64,000 nucleotides of DNA, from NCBI GenBank assembly GCA_019748095.1, contig JAIEQA010000019.1, positions 26,755 through 90,754 on the forward strand, given 5' to 3'. Position numbers and translations under genes: made by a program. The DNA comes from Caulobacteraceae bacterium (GTDB lineage Bacteria; Pseudomonadota; Alphaproteobacteria; Caulobacterales; Caulobacteraceae). Under the pieces are notes generated by a model that saw nothing but the letters and a program-made list of their open reading frames with translations, ran no database searches and had not been told where the DNA came from. The first letter of the stretch is position 1. Each line of letters opens with the position of its first letter. Positions 12,158-22,259 of this stretch are shown piece after piece.

Positions 12158-14203
12158 CTACTCCGCCGCCAGCAGGACCGGAGCGATGCGCAGGGCACTC
12201 AGCTCGGCCATGGTCGCACTGGCGCGCGCGATCGGGTTGTTCAGATACGGGTCGGTGACCGCAGGGACGAAGGCGACATCGCCCAGCTCGCCCTTGCGGC
12301 CCAGTCCGGCCACATCGAACGATTCGGCCGGTGCCCGATAGTCGATCCGGCCGAAGGTCGGATGATCGGCCATCAGCTTGCTGCGCAGCTGGTCCAGGGT
12401 GTCATAAGGCAGGGTGTGGCCCACCCGCTCGGACAGGGCGCGCAGGATGGCCCAGTCCTCCTTGGCCTCGCCTTTCGGGAAGACGGCCCGTTCGGCCATC
12501 TGCACCCGGCCCTCGGTGTTGACATACAGGCCCGACTTCTCGGTCCAGGCCGCGCCCGGCAGGATGACATCGGCGGTGTGGGCCCCACGGTCGCCGTGGC
12601 TGCCCAGATAGACCTTGAACGCCTTCGACGGTCCGGTCTCGATCTCGTCCGCCCCCAGCAGGAACAGCACATCCAGCGCGCCTGGCTGGACCATCTCGTG
12701 GGCGCTCAGGCCCCCGGCGGCCGGGACGAATCCCATATCCAGACCACCGACGCGAGCGGCGGCATGGTGCAGGATGTTGAACCCGTTCCAGCCGTCCTTC
12801 ACCACACCGGTCTTGGCCGCCAGCTTGCCCAGCGCCGCCAGCACGGCCGGCCCGCCGGGACCGGTCAAGGCCCCGGTGCCGATGACGATGGCAGGACGCT
12901 CGGCCCCGCTCAGGGCATCCATGGCGGCCTTGGGCAGTTTGGCGACGGTGCGGGTACCGCGGCCCACGACCTCGTAGTCATAGGTCAGGTCGGCCGTCTC
13001 GCCGATGACACCGACGCGGGTCTTGCCTGCCAGCCAGCTCTTGCGGATCCGCTGGTTCAGCAGCGGGGCCTCGGTGCGCGGATTGACCCCGACCAGAAGG
13101 ATGGAGTCGGCGTCCTCGATGCCCTGCAGACCGGTGTTGAACACCCAGCCCTCGCGCGGGCCATAGCCAAGGGCCGATCCGTCCTGACGGCAGTCGGTAT
13201 TGGCCGATCCCAGCGCCCGGAACAGGTCCAGCGCCGCCTTCATGGATTCCGCGTCCTGAAGATCGCCGGCGATGACGCCGGTCTTCCCGGGCTTGGCGGC
13301 CTTCAGCCGGGTGGCGACCGCGTTCAGGGCCTCGTCCCACGGGGCCACGCGCAGCTTGCCGTTCTCACGGACATAAGGCCGGTCAAGCCGGCGCGCCTGA
13401 AGGCCGTCGACGACATAGCGGCTCTTGTCCGACAGCCACTCCTCGTTGATGCCTTCGTGCACGCGGGGCAGGATCCGCATGATCTCGGCCCCCTTGGACT
13501 GGGCCGAGATGTTCGAGCCCAGCGCATCCATCACATCGATGGTCTCGGTCTTCTTCAGTTCCCACGGGCGGTAGTGGAACGACCACGGGCGGTGCGTCAG
13601 CGCCCCGACGGGGCACAGATCGTTGACGTTGCCGGACAGCTCCGAGCCGACCGCCTGTTCCAGATAGGTGGTGATCTCGGCGTCCTCGCCGCGCGAGATC
13701 ATGCCGATGTCCGGCACGCCCGCCACTTCCGACACGAACCGCACGCAGCGGGTGCACTGGATGCACCGCGTCATGAAGGTCTTGATCGTCGGCCCCATGT
13801 TCTTTTCTTCGACCGCACGCTTGTTCTCGGCGTAGCGAGACCCGTCGCGGCCATAGCCCATGGCCTGGTCCTGCAGGTCGCACTCACCGCCCTGGTCGCA
13901 GATCGGGCAGTCCAGCGGGTGGTTGATGAGCAGGAACTCCATCACCCCTTCGCGCGCCTTCTTGACCATCGGCGTGTCGGTGAAGATCTCCTGGCCCTCG
14001 GCGGCCGGCAGGGCACAGCTGGCCTGGGGCTTGGGCGGCCCCGGCTTCACCTCGACCAGACACATGCGGCAGTTGCCGGCGATCGAAAGCCGCTCGTGAT
14101 AGCAGAAACGCGGGATCTCGTGCCCGGCGCGCTCGGCGACCTGCAGCACCGTCATCCCGGGCTCGAACTCGGTTTCGACGCCGTTGACCTTGGCGATCGG
14201 CAT
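12158..14203 (-). CDS. nuoG: NADH-quinone oxidoreductase subunit G
   Basis: N-terminal [2Fe-2S] (CYHERLSIAGNCRMCLVEV), CPICDQGGECDLQDQ, CIQCTRCVRF motifs. Confidence 0.96.
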   Translation of the reverse strand: MPIAKVNGVETEFEPGMTVLQVAERAGHEIPRFCYHERLSIAGNCRMCLVEVKPGPPKPQASCALPAAEGQEIFTDTPMVKKAREGVMEFLLINHPLDCPICDQGGECDLQDQAMGYGRDGSRYAENKRAVEEKNMGPTIKTFMTRCIQCTRCVRFVSEVAGVPDIGMISRGEDAEITTYLEQAVGSELSGNVNDLCPVGALTHRPWSFHYRPWELKKTETIDVMDALGSNISAQSKGAEIMRILPRVHEGINEEWLSDKSRYVVDGLQARRLDRPYVRENGKLRVAPWDEALNAVATRLKAAKPGKTGVIAGDLQDAESMKAALDLFRALGSANTDCRQDGSALGYGPREGWVFNTGLQGIEDADSILLVGVNPRTEAPLLNQRIRKSWLAGKTRVGVIGETADLTYDYEVVGRGTRTVAKLPKAAMDALSGAERPAIVIGTGALTGPGGPAVLAALGKLAAKTGVVKDGWNGFNILHHAAARVGGLDMGFVPAAGGLSAHEMVQPGALDVLFLLGADEIETGPSKAFKVYLGSHGDRGAHTADVILPGAAWTEKSGLYVNTEGRVQMAERAVFPKGEAKEDWAILRALSERVGHTLPYDTLDQLRSKLMADHPTFGRIDYRAPAESFDVAGLGRKGELGDVAFVPAVTDPYLNNPIARASATMAELSALRIAPVLLAAE

Positions 14204-14448
14204 TATTCTCGGACTCCGCCGTAGGGATGATCGACCAGGTCGAGACGTTTCTCGATCCGGTCCACGCGTTCTTCAATTCGATCCAGCCGCCGGTTCACGC
14301 CGGCCAGGCCTTCCTCGACATGGGTCATACGAACCTTGAGGCCATGCACGTCCTCGCCCACGCGGTCCAGCTTGGTCTCGATCGCCGTCAGGCGCGTCTC
14401 GACGCGCCGCAGGATCTGCAAAACCAGATTGTCGGGCTCATCGGCCAT
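14203..14448 (-). CDS. short coiled-coil protein between nuoG and the lipoprotein gene
   Basis: 81 aa with heptad-like RLTAIETKLDRVGEDVHGLKVRMTHVEEGLAGVNRRLDRIEERVDRIEKRLD; abuts nuoG start. Confidence 0.75.
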   Translation of the reverse strand: MADEPDNLVLQILRRVETRLTAIETKLDRVGEDVHGLKVRMTHVEEGLAGVNRRLDRIEERVDRIEKRLDLVDHPYGGVRE

Positions 14449-14945
14449 CAGCCCGCCGCCTCCGTCACCGGAACCGTCAGGGTGGCCGTTTCGGTCGTGC
14501 CGTCGGGCAGCGTCTGGGTGATCGTGACCGCGTCACCCAGCAGGGAATAGCGCACGACCGGATCAGCCGCCTCGTTCATCCAGCGCACTGACACCGGATC
14601 GGGCAGATCCAGTGGCTTCCACACGACCAGCCCGTCGCCGGCGCGGCACTGGGCCCGCATGATCCCGCCGTCGACGGGCGCACGCCACTGGGCATCGATG
14701 ATCGCGCCATCGCCACCGGTCAGTTCGATCGAAGCGACCTCCTGGCCATGAATGGCGGCAAGACCCGCGCGACAGACACGGCGCAGATCCACCGGTGTCA
14801 AAACGGGCGGTGTCGTGGCCACGGCATCAGCAACCGGAGCTGCAACCGGAGCTGTGGCGGGGGATTCTGCAGGTGCCTCGGTGCGACCGCAGCCGGCCGT
14901 GAGCGCCACAACCGCGATCACGGGAATGATCCGCATCATCCGCAT
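14448..14945 (-). CDS. lipoprotein of unknown function
   Basis: MRMMRIIPVIAVVALTAGCGRTEAP lipobox; within the nuo operon. Confidence 0.8.
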   Translation of the reverse strand: MRMMRIIPVIAVVALTAGCGRTEAPAESPATAPVAAPVADAVATTPPVLTPVDLRRVCRAGLAAIHGQEVASIELTGGDGAIIDAQWRAPVDGGIMRAQCRAGDGLVVWKPLDLPDPVSVRWMNEAADPVVRYSLLGDAVTITQTLPDGTTETATLTVPVTEAAG

Positions 14946-15709
14946 GCCCCCGTCCTCACACAGGCGTCGATCAGGGGGGCCCAGCGGGCGTACCCTGCGG
15001 GCGTCAGGTGCAGGTCATCGCCGGTCACGGCCGGATCCAGACGGTCGCCGTCGACAACGAATGCGGAGTGGATGTCGAGGAACACCGCCCCATTGCGCCC
15101 GGCCACTGCTTTCAGACGGGCGTTGAGGTCCCGGATCCGGGCGTCGAACTCCGGCTGGCGTGGCAGCACGCTCTGGACGACCACCGGGGTGCCCGGCAGG
15201 GCCTCGGCCCACAGGGACAGCAGCTGATCCACCCGGCCGGCAATGGCCTCGGGGGTCTGGCCGTTGGCGAGATCGTTGGTCCCGATCAGCAGCATGATCC
15301 GACCGGGCTTCGCATCGACGACCTGACGGTAGCGGACCAGAAGACCCTCGGCCCGGTCACCACTGATGCCGTAGTTCCGGGTCTCGACGCCGGGAAACAG
15401 CGTCGTCCAGTCCCCGCCCTCGGTGATGCTGTCGCCGACGAACGCCACACCGCCGTTCAGAGGGGCATAGGCGGAAAAAACGCGGGTGCGCGCACGGTAG
15501 TGGTTGGTGAGCCATTCGGTGCCGACATAGGCTTCCGGGATCGGCACGACGTCGTCCGTGGACTGGCTCACACCGGTCGTCGACGATGCGCTGGCCAAGG
15601 CTTCGCGCCCGTCCGCCAGCACACCGTGCGCATGGGCAGGCACCGTCAGCACACCCGCCATGACGGCAAGCATCGCGATCCTCGTCATGCCTCCCGACAT
15701 CCCGTTCAT
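14936..15709 (-). CDS. exported SGNH/GDSL-type hydrolase
   Basis: Signal peptide, FVGDSITEGG block I, LLIGTNDLANG, GDDLHLTPAGY block V; start chosen at MNGMSGGMTR. Confidence 0.85.
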   Translation of the reverse strand: MNGMSGGMTRIAMLAVMAGVLTVPAHAHGVLADGREALASASSTTGVSQSTDDVVPIPEAYVGTEWLTNHYRARTRVFSAYAPLNGGVAFVGDSITEGGDWTTLFPGVETRNYGISGDRAEGLLVRYRQVVDAKPGRIMLLIGTNDLANGQTPEAIAGRVDQLLSLWAEALPGTPVVVQSVLPRQPEFDARIRDLNARLKAVAGRNGAVFLDIHSAFVVDGDRLDPAVTGDDLHLTPAGYARWAPLIDACVRTGACG

Positions 15710-15714
15710 GTTCC

Positions 15715-17028
15715 CTACTCCGCCGCGATCGCATGGCCGGCGAAGTTCGCCCGGCGGCTGCGGTACTGGGCGATGCGGTCCTCGATCTCGTGCCGGAAAT
15801 GGCGGATCAGCCCCTGAACCGGCCAGGCGGCGGCGTCGCCCAGCGCGCAAATGGTGTGGCCCTCGACCTGGCCGGCCACGTCCAGCAGCAGGTCGATCTC
15901 GGACGGATCTGCCTCGCCCACCGCCATCCGCTCCAGCACACGCCACATCCAGCCGGTGCCCTCGCGGCACGGGGTGCACTGTCCGCAGCTCTCATGCTTG
16001 TAGAAATAGCTGATGCGGGCGATCGCCTTCACCAGATCGGTCGACTGGTCCATCACGATGACGGCTGCCGTCCCCAGACCCGACTTCATTTCGCGCAAGG
16101 AGTCGAAATCCATCAGCGCCATTTCGGACATTTCGCGCGTGATCAGGGGTACCGACACGCCGCCCGGAATGATGGCTTTCAGATTGTCCCAGCCGCCGCG
16201 CACGCCACCGCAGTGTTCCTCGATCAGCCGCCGCAGCGGGATCGACATCGATTCCTCGACATTGCACGGGCGGTTCACGTGGCCCGATATGCTCATCAGC
16301 TTGGTGCCGGTGTTGTTCGGCCGGCCGAAGCCCGCGAACCAGTCCGCCCCGCGCCGCAGGATCGTGCCGACCACCGCAATCGACTCGACGTTGTTCACCG
16401 TGGTCGGACAGCCATACAGGCCGGCCCCGGCCGGGAACGGCGGCTTCAGGCGCGGCTGGCCCTTTTTGCCCTCCAGGCTTTCCAGCAGGGCCGTCTCCTC
16501 GCCGCAGATATAGGCCCCGGCACCGTGGTGGATATAGACGTCGAAATCCCAGCCGTGGACGTTGTTCTTGCCGATCAATTTGGCCTCGTAGGCCTGTTTG
16601 ACCGCCGCCTCCATGCGCTCGCGTTCCAGCACATATTCGCCGCGCAGATAGATGTAACAGGCATGGGCCTGCATGGCGAAGGAGGCGATCAGGCACCCCT
16701 CGATCAGCAGGTGGGGATCATGGCGCATGATCTCCCGGTCCTTGCAGGTCCCGGGCTCTGACTCATCGGCGTTGACGACCAGATAGTGCGGCCGGTCCTT
16801 CACCTCTTTCGGCATGAAGGACCACTTCAGCCCGGTCGAGAACCCGGCCCCACCCCGCCCGCGCAGGCCCGAGGCCTTCACATTGTTGATGATCCAGTCG
16901 CGGCCCATGGCCAGCATGTCCGGGGTCGCATTCCAGCAGCCGCGCGTCTTCGCCCCTTCCAGACCCCAGTCATGGAGCCCGTACAGATTGGTGAAGATAC
17001 GATCCTTGTCCTGCAGCATGCCGGCCAT
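15715..17028 (-). CDS. nuoF: NADH-quinone oxidoreductase subunit F (canonical start; ORF open to 17394)
   Basis: [22 protein letters not shown]..., [37 protein letters not shown] Shine-Dalgarno-like sequence upstream of this Met. Confidence 0.93.
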   Translation of the reverse strand: MAGMLQDKDRIFTNLYGLHDWGLEGAKTRGCWNATPDMLAMGRDWIINNVKASGLRGRGGAGFSTGLKWSFMPKEVKDRPHYLVVNADESEPGTCKDREIMRHDPHLLIEGCLIASFAMQAHACYIYLRGEYVLERERMEAAVKQAYEAKLIGKNNVHGWDFDVYIHHGAGAYICGEETALLESLEGKKGQPRLKPPFPAGAGLYGCPTTVNNVESIAVVGTILRRGADWFAGFGRPNNTGTKLMSISGHVNRPCNVEESMSIPLRRLIEEHCGGVRGGWDNLKAIIPGGVSVPLITREMSEMALMDFDSLREMKSGLGTAAVIVMDQSTDLVKAIARISYFYKHESCGQCTPCREGTGWMWRVLERMAVGEADPSEIDLLLDVAGQVEGHTICALGDAAAWPVQGLIRHFRHEIEDRIAQYRSRRANFAGHAIAAE

Positions 17029-17445
17029 CAGCGGACCTCCCCCACCCCGGCCACTGCGGCCGGTCCCGCTGCCGCGCGGGCGCGAGAGCTCGCTCTTGCG
17101 ATCACCGGTCGGGCGCTCCGACGGCGGCGGCGGGCGTTGTCCGCTTGAACTGGAAGCATTCTGGTCAGGCGCATTCGGGGAACCGGCGGGAGAAGGCGAA
17201 GGAGAGGGTGTGGGCGACGGCGTCGCCGGTGCGGGTTGCGGCGGCTGGGCCGCCGCTCCACCCAGAGGCAAGGCCCCTGCCCCCATCAGATTGGCCAGGA
17301 ACAGGCTCGCGACCCTGCGCTTGCCGACGGGTTTGTCTGACGGATTGGATGCCACGACGATCCCCCGAACGTCTTGAAAGCGCCGATACTGCACCGGCCG
17401 TCCGACAAACGCGCGACGGTTCGCCGGAGGCGGGAAGGAACAGGA

Positions 17446-17724
17446 TCATGACAGCGACCCTTCCAGCTCGGCCATGCGGCGGCGATGATAGCGGGTGCGC
17501 AGGAAGATGGCGGTCAGCATCAGGGCCCAGCCGGCAGCCAAAGCCCCGTAGCCGGCCATCTGCACGACCTCGGCAAGCCCGCCCGCCCGTGTCCCGCCCC
17601 AGACCAGCACGGCCCCCAGCAGCACGAGCCCGAACCCCGCAAGCCGCTGGGTCCGACCCACGGCGCGCATCTCGGCACGATAGGCGGCGACCTTCTCGTC
17701 GGTGTGCGGGTCGGGCGGGGTCAC
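17446..17724 (-). CDS. small two-TM membrane protein (GTG start)
   Basis: (V/M)TPPDPHTDEKVAAYRAEMRAVGRTQRLAGFGLVLLGAVLVWGG...GYGALAAGWALMLTAIFLRTRYHRRR; 4-nt overlap with upstream gene. Confidence 0.7.
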   Translation of the reverse strand: MTPPDPHTDEKVAAYRAEMRAVGRTQRLAGFGLVLLGAVLVWGGTRAGGLAEVVQMAGYGALAAGWALMLTAIFLRTRYHRRRMAELEGSLS

Positions 17725-17912
17725 TTGCGGTCTTCCTGCCTGCGGCCCAGCAACCAGCCCATGGCCAATCCGAAACCAAGCATGGGGAACACCGCAAGAC
17801 CGCTCGCCGCCCACCAGTCCAGACCGGTGCCCACAGCGTTCACGGCCACGGCCGCGAAAACGCCGATCAGAGCCGCGGTCTGATTGATTTTCCGGGGCAC
17901 GCGCAGGATCAT
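17721..17912 (-). CDS. small two-TM membrane protein
   Basis: 63 aa MILRVPRKINQTAALIGVFAAVAVNAVGTGLDWWAASGLAVFPMLGFGLAMGWLLGRRQEDRK; 4-nt overlap with nuoE stop. Confidence 0.75.
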   Translation of the reverse strand: MILRVPRKINQTAALIGVFAAVAVNAVGTGLDWWAASGLAVFPMLGFGLAMGWLLGRRQEDRK

Positions 17913-18571
17913 GCCGACACGGGCTCCGTGTTCGGCAGCTTCCTGATCGGTTTGGCGGCAGAGCCGTCATAGAGTTTGGGATCGGTCAGGGTCAGGGCTC
18001 CGCCTTCGGGGGCCGAGTTGAACCGATCAACGCGCGTCCCGCGCTCCGGCGTCTTGCCGGCGGCGAAGTCGTCGATGATCTGGTTCATGTCGGCGGCGGT
18101 CAGATCCTCGAAATAGTAGTCGTTGATCATGGCCATCGGGGCGTTGACGCAGGCACCGAGACACTCGACCTCTTCCCAGTAGAATTTGCCGTCGGCCGAC
18201 AGGGTGTGTTTCGGCCCGATCCGGCTCTTGCACACCTTCATCAGTTCGCCCGACCCGCGCAGCATGCAGGGCGTCGTTCCGCAGACCTGGATCAGGGCCG
18301 CCGAGCCGACCGGCTCCAGCATGAACATGGTGTAGAAGGTCGCCACCTCCAGCACCCGGATATAGGCCATGCCCAGAAGGTCGGCGATGGCGCGGAGCGC
18401 CGGCTCGGAAACCCAGCCCTCCTGCTTCTGCACCAGCCACAGGATGGGGATCACCGCCGACTGGCGACGATCGGCCGGATATTTGGCGATCCACCAGTCG
18501 CACTTTTTCTTCGTGTCCTTCGAGAAGGCGAACGACGCGGGCTGTTCCTTGGCGAGACGACGGACCGACAT
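17909..18571 (-). CDS. nuoE: NADH-quinone oxidoreductase subunit E
   Basis: VCGTTPCMLRG...VECLGACVNAPMAMIND thioredoxin-like [2Fe-2S] motifs; start [10 protein letters not shown]. Confidence 0.95.
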   Translation of the reverse strand: MSVRRLAKEQPASFAFSKDTKKKCDWWIAKYPADRRQSAVIPILWLVQKQEGWVSEPALRAIADLLGMAYIRVLEVATFYTMFMLEPVGSAALIQVCGTTPCMLRGSGELMKVCKSRIGPKHTLSADGKFYWEEVECLGACVNAPMAMINDYYFEDLTAADMNQIIDDFAAGKTPERGTRVDRFNSAPEGGALTLTDPKLYDGSAAKPIRKLPNTEPVSA

Positions 18572-18762
18572 CAGACATCCAGCTCCGAATCGACGACGAT
18601 CCCGTCGCCGAGCAGTTTCTTGCGCAACACAATGATCCTGTGCTGGCCGTTCCGGTGCAGCAGCACGCTGTGCTGATAGGCGGCCCCCGACGCGTCGGTG
18701 GCGGAATAGCCGGCGATTTCCCAACCCTGCCGGACCAGATCGCTCACGGGCGTGTCGCTCAC
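18571..18762 (-). CDS. small conserved-looking protein between nuoD and nuoE
   Basis: 63 aa [63 protein letters not shown]; translationally coupled on both sides. Confidence 0.75.
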   Translation of the reverse strand: MSDTPVSDLVRQGWEIAGYSATDASGAAYQHSVLLHRNGQHRIIVLRKKLLGDGIVVDSELDV

Positions 18763-20036
18763 CGGTCCACCTCCCCGAACACGATGTCCAGCGAGCCCAG
18801 GATGGCGCTCACGTCGGCCAGCATGTGGCCGCGGTTCAGCCAGTCCATCGCCTGCATGTGGCGGAAGCCCGGGGCGCTGATCTTCACGCGGTACGGCTTG
18901 TTGGTGCCGTCCGAGACCAGATAGATGCCGAACTCGCCCTTGGGCGCCTCCACGGCGGCATAGACCTCGCCCACGGGCGTATGGAAGCCTTCGGTATACA
19001 GTTTGAAGTGATGGATCAGCGCTTCCATCGAGCGCTTCATCTCACCACGCTTGGGCGGGACGATCTTGTTGTCGTCGACCATCACCGGCTCGCCGGGGCA
19101 GTTGCGCAGCTTGTGGATGCACTGCTCCATGATGTGCACCGACTGCTTCATCTCCTCGATGCGCACGAGGTACCGGTCCCAGCAGTCGCCGTTCTTGCCG
19201 ACGACCACGTCAAAATCCAGCTCGGCATAGCATTCATAGGGCTGCGACTTGCGCAGGTCCCAGGCGATGTCGGACCCGCGCAGCATCACGCCAGTGAAGC
19301 CCCACTCGAGGGCCTGCTCCTTGGAAACGACGCCGATGTCGACGTTGCGCTGTTTGAAGATCCGGTTCTCGGTGACGAGACTCTCGATATCCCCCAGCGC
19401 CGTCGGGAAGGCCTGACACCAGGTCCAGATGTCGTCGATCAGGGCCATGGGCAGGTCCTGATGCACGCCGCCCGGCCGGAAATAGTTGGCATGCAGGCGC
19501 GCCCCGCAGGCCCGCTCATAGAAGACCATAAGCTTTTCGCGCTGTTCGAAGCCCCAGAGCGGCGGTGTCAGGGCCCCGACGTCCAGCGCCTGGGTCGTCA
19601 CGTTCAGCATGTGCGACAGGATGCGGCCGATCTCGGAGTACAGCACCCGGATCAGTTGGGCCCGGTAGGGCACCTCGATGCCCAGCAGCCGCTCGATGGC
19701 CAGACAGAAGGCGTGCTCCTGATTCATCGGCGCGACATAGTCCAGCCGGTCCAGATAGGGCACGTTCTGCAGATAGGTGCGGGCCTCCATCAGCTTTTCG
19801 GTGCCGCGGTGCAGCAGGCCGATATGCGGATCGACGCGCTCGACGATCTCGCCGTCCAGTTCCAGCACCAGACGCAGAACGCCGTGGGCGGCCGGGTGCT
19901 GGGGACCGAAATTGATGGTGAACTTGCGGTCGTCCATCTCGCGCGCATGGGCCGTGCGCGGATCCTCGAAGGCGATGCGACCGAGATCCTCGGCTGCAGC
20001 ATCACGTGCAGTCACGGGTTTCATATCGTCAGCCAT
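18759..20036 (-). CDS. nuoD: NADH-quinone oxidoreductase subunit D
   Basis: [41 protein letters not shown]. Confidence 0.97.
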   Translation of the reverse strand: MADDMKPVTARDAAAEDLGRIAFEDPRTAHAREMDDRKFTINFGPQHPAAHGVLRLVLELDGEIVERVDPHIGLLHRGTEKLMEARTYLQNVPYLDRLDYVAPMNQEHAFCLAIERLLGIEVPYRAQLIRVLYSEIGRILSHMLNVTTQALDVGALTPPLWGFEQREKLMVFYERACGARLHANYFRPGGVHQDLPMALIDDIWTWCQAFPTALGDIESLVTENRIFKQRNVDIGVVSKEQALEWGFTGVMLRGSDIAWDLRKSQPYECYAELDFDVVVGKNGDCWDRYLVRIEEMKQSVHIMEQCIHKLRNCPGEPVMVDDNKIVPPKRGEMKRSMEALIHHFKLYTEGFHTPVGEVYAAVEAPKGEFGIYLVSDGTNKPYRVKISAPGFRHMQAMDWLNRGHMLADVSAILGSLDIVFGEVDR

Positions 20037-20457
20037 CAGCGCGAACCTCTGCCGAATCGGGCTTGCGTGTGATCGCCACGAACCAGCCGACCACCAGCGT
20101 CACCACGCCCATGCCAGAGACGGCCGCCGTCGAAAGCTGCCAGTCGCCGGTCAGAACCGCGAGCGCGAGCGGCGTCGAGAGCAGAATGGCCGAGGCTCCG
20201 AGCAGCGCACTCTGCAGCTCCGCCGCCGACAACCGCCGTATACTGGCCCCCACGGCCAGACAGATCACTGCCACCATGATGGCGATGCCCAGAGTCTGGG
20301 TCTGTTCCGGCGGGATCACCGGCGAGCGTGTGAACCACCCGGTCAGGCGCGCGCCGAGGGTAAAGAGGAAGGCCGTCGAAAAGGTCACGAGAAAGAACGA
20401 CGCCGCCGATTGCAGCGCGGTCCGGGTAAACGCCATCTGAAGCGCAGACGAAGCCAT
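20029..20457 (-). CDS. multi-TM membrane protein between nuoC and nuoD
   Basis: 142 aa, about four hydrophobic segments; 8-nt overlap with nuoD start. Confidence 0.8.
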   Translation of the reverse strand: MASSALQMAFTRTALQSAASFFLVTFSTAFLFTLGARLTGWFTRSPVIPPEQTQTLGIAIMVAVICLAVGASIRRLSAAELQSALLGASAILLSTPLALAVLTGDWQLSTAAVSGMGVVTLVVGWFVAITRKPDSAEVRADG

Positions 20458-20463
20458 GATCTG

Positions 20464-21117
20464 TCATCCCGTCGCCTTGGGCCCCGGGACCGCCCCGAGG
20501 GCCTTCTCGTCGCCGGGCAGGGTTGGAAGGGGGTATTCAGCCCCTTCCCATGGCGACAGGAAATCGAAGTTACGAAACTCCTGCGTCAGTTTGACGGGCT
20601 CATAGACGACCCGCTTCTGTTCCTCATCGTACCGGACCTCGACATAGCCGGTCATGGGGAAGTCCTTACGCAGCGGATGCCCCTGAAAGCCGTAGTCCGT
20701 GAGCAGCCGGCGCAGGTCCGGATGGTCGGAGAACAGGATGCCGTACATGTCGAACGCCTCGCGCTCGAACCAGCCGGCCGACGGGTAGGCGGAAATCGCA
20801 CTGGGAACGGGCTGAACCTCGTCCGTCGTCGTCTTGACCCGGATGCGCACATTCCGCGTCAGCGACAGCAGGTGATAGACCACGTCGAACCGTTCAACCC
20901 GGTCCGGATAGTCCGCCCCGCAGACATCCAGCAGCTGCTGGAACCCGAAGCGGTCCCTCAGATCGGTCAGGACGGCGACAATCCGGTCGCGGTGGCAGGT
21001 GATCGTCAGCTCGCCATAGGCCACGGTCGCATCGACCTGCAGTTCGGCGACCATTTCCTGGCCCAGAGGCGTCAGGGCTTCCGTGTTGCGCGCGACGGTC
21101 GCGAGATGGCCGTTCAT
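20464..21117 (-). CDS. nuoC: NADH-quinone oxidoreductase subunit C
   Basis: [47 protein letters not shown]; start [11 protein letters not shown]. Confidence 0.95.
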   Translation of the reverse strand: MNGHLATVARNTEALTPLGQEMVAELQVDATVAYGELTITCHRDRIVAVLTDLRDRFGFQQLLDVCGADYPDRVERFDVVYHLLSLTRNVRIRVKTTTDEVQPVPSAISAYPSAGWFEREAFDMYGILFSDHPDLRRLLTDYGFQGHPLRKDFPMTGYVEVRYDEEQKRVVYEPVKLTQEFRNFDFLSPWEGAEYPLPTLPGDEKALGAVPGPKATG

Positions 21118-21695
21118 CGTTCGATCGTCCCGGTGCGACGGATCTTCTTCTGCAACTGCAACAGGCCATAGATCAGCGCCTCGGCCGTCGGCGGGCAGCC
21201 CGGAACATAGACATCGACCGGCACGATCCGGTCGCAACCGCGCACGACGCTGTAGCTGTAGTGGTAATAGCCACCGCCATTGGCGCAGCTGCCCATGGAC
21301 AGGACATAGCGGGGGTCCGGCATCTGGTCGTAGACCTTGCGAAGGGCCGGAGCCATCTTGTTGGTCAGGGTGCCGGCCACGATCATCAGGTCGGACTGAC
21401 GCGGGCTGGCGCGGGGTGCCATGCCGAAACGCTCCAGATCATAGCGCGGCATCGACGCCTGGATCATCTCCACGGCGCAGCAGGCCAGTCCGAACGTCAT
21501 CCACATCAGCGAGCCGGTCCGGGCCCAGTTGATCACATCGTCCAGCGACGCCGTCAGGAAGCCCTGCTCGGCGACCTCGGTATTGATGGCCTCGAAGAAC
21601 TTGTCGTGAAGCCGGGGATCATAGCCCTCGACGGTCGACCGCGCGGCCTGACCGAAGGCGGTGGGCAGCGGGCTTGACGGTGCGACTATTGCCAT
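21114..21695 (-). CDS. nuoB: NADH-quinone oxidoreductase subunit B
   Basis: [50 protein letters not shown]. Confidence 0.97.
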   Translation of the reverse strand: MAIVAPSSPLPTAFGQAARSTVEGYDPRLHDKFFEAINTEVAEQGFLTASLDDVINWARTGSLMWMTFGLACCAVEMIQASMPRYDLERFGMAPRASPRQSDLMIVAGTLTNKMAPALRKVYDQMPDPRYVLSMGSCANGGGYYHYSYSVVRGCDRIVPVDVYVPGCPPTAEALIYGLLQLQKKIRRTGTIER

Positions 21696-22063
21696 TCCAG
21701 CGCGCCCTTCTTCCATTCGTAGATGAAGCCGACGGTCAGGATGCCGAGGAAGGACATCATCGACCAGAAGGCAAAGATCATTTCGGGGCGGGCCAGATCG
21801 AACAGCGACACCGCCCACGGAAACAGGAACGCCACTTCAAGGTCGAAAATGATGAACAGGATCGAAACCAGATAGAAGCGCACGTCGAACTTCATCCGCG
21901 CATCGTCGAAGGCGTTGAACCCGCATTCGTAGGCCGAGAGCTTTTCGGAATCGGGATTGGAAGGGGCCATGGCCCACGCCGCGACCATGAAGCCGAGACC
22001 GAGAAGGGTCGCGATCCCCAGAAAGATCACGATCGGCAGGTACTGCAGGAGAAATTCGTTCAT
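21686..22063 (-). CDS. nuoA: NADH-quinone oxidoreductase subunit A
   Basis: [40 protein letters not shown]. Confidence 0.96.
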   Translation of the reverse strand: MNEFLLQYLPIVIFLGIATLLGLGFMVAAWAMAPSNPDSEKLSAYECGFNAFDDARMKFDVRFYLVSILFIIFDLEVAFLFPWAVSLFDLARPEMIFAFWSMMSFLGILTVGFIYEWKKGALEWQ

Positions 22064-22106
22064 TGGACAGGTCCACGCCGCGAGGGAGAGCGGCGGATTC
22101 GGCGCT

Positions 22107-22134
22107 TTCTAGACCCAACCTCGCGGCGGTTCAA
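22107..22134 (-). promoter_or_regulatory. candidate housekeeping promoter of the nuo operon (TTGAAC-N14-TCTAGAAA)
   Basis: Minus-strand TTGAAC (22134-22129) and TCTAGAAA (22114-22107), resembling Caulobacter housekeeping sigma sites; ~45 nt upstream of nuoA. Confidence 0.4.
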
Positions 22135-22259
22135 ACCCGTGTGACGAAACGTTTTCTGTTGCGATCGGCTCGCAAACTCGCAGCGATTGGCGCTTGCCAA
22201 GTCGGCAGATCGTCGGTCCTTATCCGGATCACCCGGAATTTGGCAGACAGGAGACGCGC

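Noticed and set aside
12362-14224. 620-aa plus-strand ORF antisense to nuoG
   Set aside because: Shadow ORF; no start context and no family signature.
17028-17261. 77-aa ORF ending in TGA that overlaps the canonical nuoF ATG
   Set aside because: Arg-rich with weaker GC3 pattern than the nuoF frame; kept only as a possible reason to check for a frameshift.
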